DNA from: Prevotellaceae bacterium UBA6417
GTDB taxonomy: Bacteria; Bacteroidota; Bacteroidia; Bacteroidales; Bacteroidaceae
DNA: 64,000 bases
Reading direction: 5' to 3'
Assembly (NCBI GenBank): GCA_002439755.1
Contig: DJPH01000044.1
Location: forward strand, 1-64,000
Position 1 is the first letter of the stretch. Each line of letters opens with the position of its first letter. The position numbers and the translations under genes were made by a program. The notes under the pieces are model-generated. The model did no database searches. It worked only from the letters and a program-made list of their open reading frames with translations, and was not told where the DNA came from. Of the stretch, positions 60,410 through 64,000 are shown piece after piece.

Positions 60410-60417
60410 CAAAGTTA
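60410..60417 (-). promoter_or_regulatory. -7 element for the lipoprotein/DUF5723 series
   Basis: TAACTTTG on the minus strand, 65 bp upstream of ATG 60344. A TTTTG lies 24 bp further up, beyond the usual spacing. Confidence 0.5.
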
Positions 60418-60467
60418 GCAATAATATTTTTGTTTTTGACGCAAAACTTGATGTTTTTTATTGTCAC

Positions 60468-60500
60468 AAAAAATCCTGCCTTCGCTGTGGAAAGCAGGAT
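60468..60500 (-). terminator. Terminator of the zinc-ribbon gene
   Basis: Arms 60473-60482 and 60491-60500 pair at nine of ten positions; on the minus strand they are followed by a run of six T. It stands 27 bp after the stop. Confidence 0.85.
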
Positions 60501-60527
60501 GTATGCGTTTTTCTGATGTTTTGGGTG

Positions 60528-61361
60528 CTATTCTTGTTCTTTGGCCGTTGTGCGGCGGCGGCGTGTCTTTTTGGGTTCTTCCACGGGTTTTTCCACTTCG
60601 ATTCCGGCCAGTTCAGGGTCGATCATGATGCGGCCGCAATATTCGCACACAATGATTTTCTTGCGCAGGCGAACGTCCAGTTGCCTCTGGGGCGGTATTT
60701 TGTTGAAGCATCCGCCGCATGCGTCGCGTTGCACATAAACTATGCCCAAACCGTTACGGCTGTTGTCGCGGATGCGTTTGAAGGCTTTGAGCAGGCGCGG
60801 CTCTATTTTGTCCTCGAGTTCCTTTGATTTTTCTCTCAGCTCGTCTTCCTGTACTTTTGTTTCGCGTATGATGTCTTCCAGGTCGGCTTTCTTTGCCTCG
60901 AGGTCGGCCTGACGTTCTTTTTTGCGGCTTTCCGTTTCGCCGATTTCTTCCAGGCGGCGTTGGCGCTGTTCGTTGGCTTCGCGTATGCGCTTGTCGCAGA
61001 GCTGCATTTCAAGGTTCTGATATTCTATTTCCTTGCTCAGGGCGTCATATTCGCGGCTGTTGCGCACGTTTTCGAGGTTGGCCGTGTTTTTTTCCACGGT
61101 GCTTTGTGCCACGTTTTTCTTTTCCTTCAGTTTGGTGATGTCTACATCGATGGCTTTGATTTCTGCCTGTATTTTATTGATATGTACATCCAGACCGATT
61201 ATTTCGTTTTCCAGGTCGTGTACTTCGTTGGGAAGTTCGCCACGGATGTTGTTGATTTCGTCGATCTTCGACAAGACGGTTTGCAGCTCGTAGAGGGTTT
61301 TCAGCTTCTGCTCTACGGTCATTTCAGACGGGCTTGTTTCCTTTAATGTTTCGCGTGCCAT
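60528..61361 (-). CDS. Coiled-coil protein with C4 zinc ribbon
   Basis: A 277-aa protein. ATG 61361 (MARETLKETSPSEMTVEQKL) is chosen; the longer frame upstream overlaps the Nif3-like gene. About 15-185 is an unbroken charged coiled-coil and about 195-240 is a C4 zinc ribbon with CGGC and CEYC. The tail is acidic then strongly basic (KKTRRRRTTAKEQE). The family is conserved in bacteria without a settled role, with nucleic-acid or ribosome-linked functions proposed. It follows the Nif3-like gene by 35 bp. Confidence 0.87.
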   Translation of the reverse strand: MARETLKETSPSEMTVEQKLKTLYELQTVLSKIDEINNIRGELPNEVHDLENEIIGLDVHINKIQAEIKAIDVDITKLKEKKNVAQSTVEKNTANLENVRNSREYDALSKEIEYQNLEMQLCDKRIREANEQRQRRLEEIGETESRKKERQADLEAKKADLEDIIRETKVQEDELREKSKELEDKIEPRLLKAFKRIRDNSRNGLGIVYVQRDACGGCFNKIPPQRQLDVRLRKKIIVCEYCGRIMIDPELAGIEVEKPVEEPKKTRRRRTTAKEQE

Positions 61362-61396
61362 ATTTATAGTTGTTTTATTGGATGATTGTTTCGTGC

Positions 61397-62179
61397 TTAA
61401 AGATAATGTATGGGGTTGGTGTTTATCGTGGTTATCCGGGTGCGAAGTGCGGGCAGGCTGTCTTCCAGCAGTTTTTGCAGGAGCTGCTGCGTGAACTGCT
61501 CGCTTTGGTAGTGTCCGAGCACGCCTATCTGAATGCGTCCGTCCCATCCGAAGAACCGGTGGTAGTTCATCTCTCCGGTCAGGAAGGCATCGGCTCCGGC
61601 CTCCAGTGCCCGGGGCAGCAGAAAGTCGCCCGCACCGCCGCACAGAGCCACTTTCCGGATGGGGCGTCCGTCCAAGAGTCTGTTGTGTTGCAGGCATTCC
61701 ACCCGGAAAGTCCTTTTTATATGCTTCAGAAAGTCACCGGCTTCCATCGGTCTGCCCAACCGTCCCACAACGCCGCTTCCGCCCTGCCCGTCGCTGCGTT
61801 CCTGCAACAGCTGCAGGTCTTCGAGCCCTATGCGGCGGCCCATTTCATAATTGACGCCTCCGCGGGCGTTGTCAAGATTGGTGTGGGCGGCATAGACGGC
61901 TATGTCGTGTCTCACGGCATAACGGACACACCGTTCAACCTGCGTGCCGTCGGTGAGATGTCGCAGGGGGCGGAACAGCAGCGGATGATGCGCTATGACC
62001 ATGTTGAGACCTTGGGCCGCGGCTTCGCGCAGCACTTCTTCGGTCACGTCCAAACACAACAATGCCCCTGATACTTCCGCCTCCGTCAGTCCCGTCTGCA
62101 GGCCGGCATTGTCATATTCCTCCTGCAGGGGCAGAGGCGCGAAACGCTCAAGGGCTTCAATCACGTCCTTTATCTTCAC
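61397..62179 (-). CDS. Nif3-like dinuclear metal centre protein
   Basis: A 260-aa protein of the Nif3/GTP cyclohydrolase I type 2 family. Metal-binding residues are visible in MVIAHHPLLFRP, AHTNLDNARGGVN and the late HYQSEQF. It forms hexameric toroids in known structures. The enzymatic role is unsettled. It pairs with the zinc-ribbon protein downstream, a frequent neighbour in Bacteroidetes and other phyla. Confidence 0.93.
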   Translation of the reverse strand: MKIKDVIEALERFAPLPLQEEYDNAGLQTGLTEAEVSGALLCLDVTEEVLREAAAQGLNMVIAHHPLLFRPLRHLTDGTQVERCVRYAVRHDIAVYAAHTNLDNARGGVNYEMGRRIGLEDLQLLQERSDGQGGSGVVGRLGRPMEAGDFLKHIKRTFRVECLQHNRLLDGRPIRKVALCGGAGDFLLPRALEAGADAFLTGEMNYHRFFGWDGRIQIGVLGHYQSEQFTQQLLQKLLEDSLPALRTRITTINTNPIHYL

Positions 62180-62199
62180 ACCTTGTGGATTTTAAGCTG

Positions 62200-62231
62200 C
62201 AAATTTAAGAAAAACTATTTGCCTGTGCAAA
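62200..62231 (-). promoter_or_regulatory. Promoter of the Nif3-like/zinc-ribbon pair
   Basis: On the minus strand TTTG (62231-62228), 20-bp spacer, TAAATTTG (62207-62200), 20 bp before the start. It is one of the best matches to the Bacteroidetes consensus in the window. Confidence 0.8.
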
Positions 62232-62443
62232 TTTGCGAGCCTAATATTTTTTCCGGCACGCCCGCGCGGCCTTTTCAGCGGTGTGCTGCCAATGCCGACG
62301 CGAGGGCTGCAAATTGTGACCCGTAGGGAGAAAATTACGCCTTTCTGCGTGGCTTTTCTGAAAAATGCCGCCTGTTTGGCTTTTTTAATGCGTTCGATTT
62401 ATAAATTTACATATTTTCATAATCGTAATAAGTATAATAACTG

Positions 62444-62451
62444 TAATTTTG
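62444..62451 (+). promoter_or_regulatory. -7 element for the agmatine deiminase operon
   Basis: TAATTTTG on the plus strand. It overlaps the first codons of the longest frame (a TTG at 62449), so translation must begin downstream, at ATG 62473 or later. No -33 box is clear. Confidence 0.55.
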
Positions 62452-62472
62452 CATGTACAAACCGTTAATGAC

Positions 62473-63633
62473 ATGGGTCTTTTAGTAAAAGCGAAAACGG
62501 CCACCATCACGGAGGCCACTTTGCAGTTGCGCGGCATGGAACCGAAGGAGAATCCCATCGAGATGACCCGTTCGGTGTTTCCTTCCGAATGGTTTCCCCA
62601 AAGCGGCGTGCTGCTCACCTGGCCTCACGCCGGAACCGACTGGCTGCCCTATCTCGACGAAGTGACCGAGGTATATGTAAAAATGGCCTATCATATCAGT
62701 TCGGCAGAGCGCCTCATCATCGTGACGCCCCACCCCGGCGAAGTGAGCAGGCTGCTGAAGGCAAGGCTGCCGCGCGAAGCATTCGGGCGCATCGGCTTTG
62801 TGGAGTGTCCCACCAACGACACCTGGACCCGCGACCACGGCTTTATCAGTGTGCGCGAGGAAGGCATCTGGCAGCTCATGGATTTCCGTTTCAACGGCTG
62901 GGGAGGCAAGTTCGAGGCCTCACTTGACAATGCCGTCAACCGCCGCCTTTATGCAAGCGGATGGCTCAAAGGCCGCTACAGGGATTGCAACGACTTTGTG
63001 CTCGAAGGCGGCTCGATCGAGAGCGACGGCCGCGGCACCCTGATGACCACCTCGCGCTGCCTTCTGAACCCCAACCGCAATCCCGGCATGAGCCGCGACG
63101 AAATAGAGAGCCGGCTGAAGCGCCTGTTGCACATTGACCGCATTCTTTGGATCGATCACGGCTATCTGGCCGGCGACGATACCGACAGTCATGTTGACAC
63201 CCTTGCGCGTTTCTGCCCCGACGGCGGCATCGCCTACGTACAGTGCAGCGACCGCAGCGACGAACACTATGACGAGCTCCGGCAGATGGAGCGCGAGCTG
63301 CAATCTTTCCGCACCCCCGAGGGTGAGCCTTATGCGCTCTACCCGCTGCCCATGCCGCGGCCACTATACGATGACGACGGCGACAGGCTGCCGGCCACCT
63401 ATGCCAATTTCCTGGTTGTCAACGACAAGGTGCTGATGCCATCGTATGGCAGCCCCGAAACCGACGAGGCAGCCCGCGACATGCTTCAAAAAGCCTTTCA
63501 GGGCTATGCCGTAGACACCATAGACTGCAGCGTGCTTGTGCGCCAGCACGGCTCGCTCCATTGTTCCACCATGCAATTGCCCAAAGGCATCGTGAGGGAA
63601 CATCCGTGTGCAGATACAACAACCGAAATATGA
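62473..63633 (+). CDS. aguA: Agmatine deiminase
   Basis: A 386-aa guanidino-modifying enzyme turning agmatine into N-carbamoylputrescine and ammonia. The fold signature is present: NDTWTRDHGF, EGGSIESDGRGT, HGYLAGDDTDSHVDTLARF, and a catalytic Cys in SLHCSTMQLP near the end. ATG 62473 is the first in-frame start after the promoter; ATG 62563 (MTRSVFPSEWFPQS) would match the usual start of the family better. Its stop overlaps the next start as ATGA, so the pair is translationally coupled. Confidence 0.93.
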   Translation: MGLLVKAKTATITEATLQLRGMEPKENPIEMTRSVFPSEWFPQSGVLLTWPHAGTDWLPYLDEVTEVYVKMAYHISSAERLIIVTPHPGEVSRLLKARLPREAFGRIGFVECPTNDTWTRDHGFISVREEGIWQLMDFRFNGWGGKFEASLDNAVNRRLYASGWLKGRYRDCNDFVLEGGSIESDGRGTLMTTSRCLLNPNRNPGMSRDEIESRLKRLLHIDRILWIDHGYLAGDDTDSHVDTLARFCPDGGIAYVQCSDRSDEHYDELRQMERELQSFRTPEGEPYALYPLPMPRPLYDDDGDRLPATYANFLVVNDKVLMPSYGSPETDEAARDMLQKAFQGYAVDTIDCSVLVRQHGSLHCSTMQLPKGIVREHPCADTTTEI

Positions 63634-64000
63634 ATACCCAAGAAAAAAAACTGAAGGTCGGTATGGTTCAGCAGCACAACACTGCCGACATCACCGACAA
63701 CCGGCGCAGGCTGGCCGGAAAGGTGGAACGGATGGCCCGTGACGGCTGCCGCCTCATCGTATTGCAGGAATTGCACGATTCGCTCTATTTCTGCCAGACC
63801 GAAAACGTGGACTGCTTCGACCTGGCCCAGCCCATTCCCGGCGATGTGACTCAGACCTACAGCCGCCTGGCGGCGCGTCTGGGCATAGTGCTCGTCACTT
63901 CGCTCTTTGAGCGGCGCAGTGCCGGTCTCTACCACAACACGGCCGTGGTTTTCGAAGCCGACGGCAGCCTTGCGGGCACCTATCGCAAGATGCACATACC
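63630..64000 (+). CDS. aguB: N-carbamoylputrescine amidase, 5' part (cut by window edge)
   Basis: The first 123 codons of a carbon-nitrogen hydrolase. The nitrilase-type Glu is in IVLQELHDSLYF and the catalytic Lys in the final TYRKMHIP; the catalytic Cys is beyond the window. With the overlapping agmatine deiminase it would complete the path agmatine to putrescine. The ATGA overlap at 63630-63633 fixes the start. Confidence 0.93.
   Translation, partial: MNTQEKKLKVGMVQQHNTADITDNRRRLAGKVERMARDGCRLIVLQELHDSLYFCQTENVDCFDLAQPIPGDVTQTYSRLAARLGIVLVTSLFERRSAGLYHNTAVVFEADGSLAGTYRKMHI

Overview
The window looks like a chromosomal segment of a Bacteroidales bacterium, most likely Prevotella-like. The basis is gene content (BspA-type leucine-rich proteins, DUF4296/DUF5723/DUF1599 proteins, a DoxX-like protein beside tpiA, a long PPi-dependent phosphofructokinase, many SusE-like 'SC' lipoprotein signals) and the repeated Bacteroidetes -7 promoter element TAnnTTTG upstream of many genes. 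No rRNA, tRNA or CRISPR array was recognised.

Region 1 (1-10.0 kb) is an AT-richer accessory island. It holds the 3' end of a Fic-domain gene and then a type I restriction-modification locus: XRE regulator, hsdR, hsdM and rhuM on the minus strand, followed by a shuffling specificity module. That module has one complete hsdS on the plus strand, two half-hsdS cassettes on the minus strand and a tyrosine recombinase. Inverted repeats of 123 bp, 18 bp and about 50 bp (23 bp exact) join the pieces. As sequenced, the hsdS half next to hsdRM is truncated, while the complete hsdS faces the other way behind its own promoter-like element, which sits inside a near-perfect 16-bp inverted repeat.

Region 2 (10.2-21.7 kb) carries surface and glycan genes: a BspA-like LRR protein, a membrane-anchored AraC regulator, a large secreted GH2 beta-galactosidase with a discoidin-like tail, rarA, a secreted glycosidase-like protein and a GH25 muramidase. 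Region 3 (21.7-38.1 kb) is core: PPi-PFK, dnaG (plus strand), folE, a SPOR protein, tpiA, a DoxX-like protein, DUF1599, DUF4296, lspA, a DksA-like protein and ileS (a long minus-strand series), then an MFS transporter, panB and a HAD hydrolase.

Region 4 (38.4-46.6 kb, plus strand) has a porin, an imelysin lipoprotein and a di-heme cytochrome peroxidase-like lipoprotein, which look like one envelope iron/heme unit. A ResB/CcsA cytochrome c assembly protein follows, then rsmG and an MBL hydrolase. Region 5 (46.6-50.4 kb) has an unusual repeat-rich intergenic stretch, rlmI-like, an exonuclease, a DUF5063 protein and mltG. Region 6 (50.4-60.4 kb, minus strand) has malQ, a second GH25, a GH110-like beta-helix protein, a YczE-cytidylate-kinase fusion, a DUF5723 protein and a large lipoprotein. 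Region 7 (60.5-64 kb) has a zinc-ribbon coiled-coil protein, a Nif3-like protein, and agmatine deiminase overlapping the start of N-carbamoylputrescine amidase (agmatine to putrescine).
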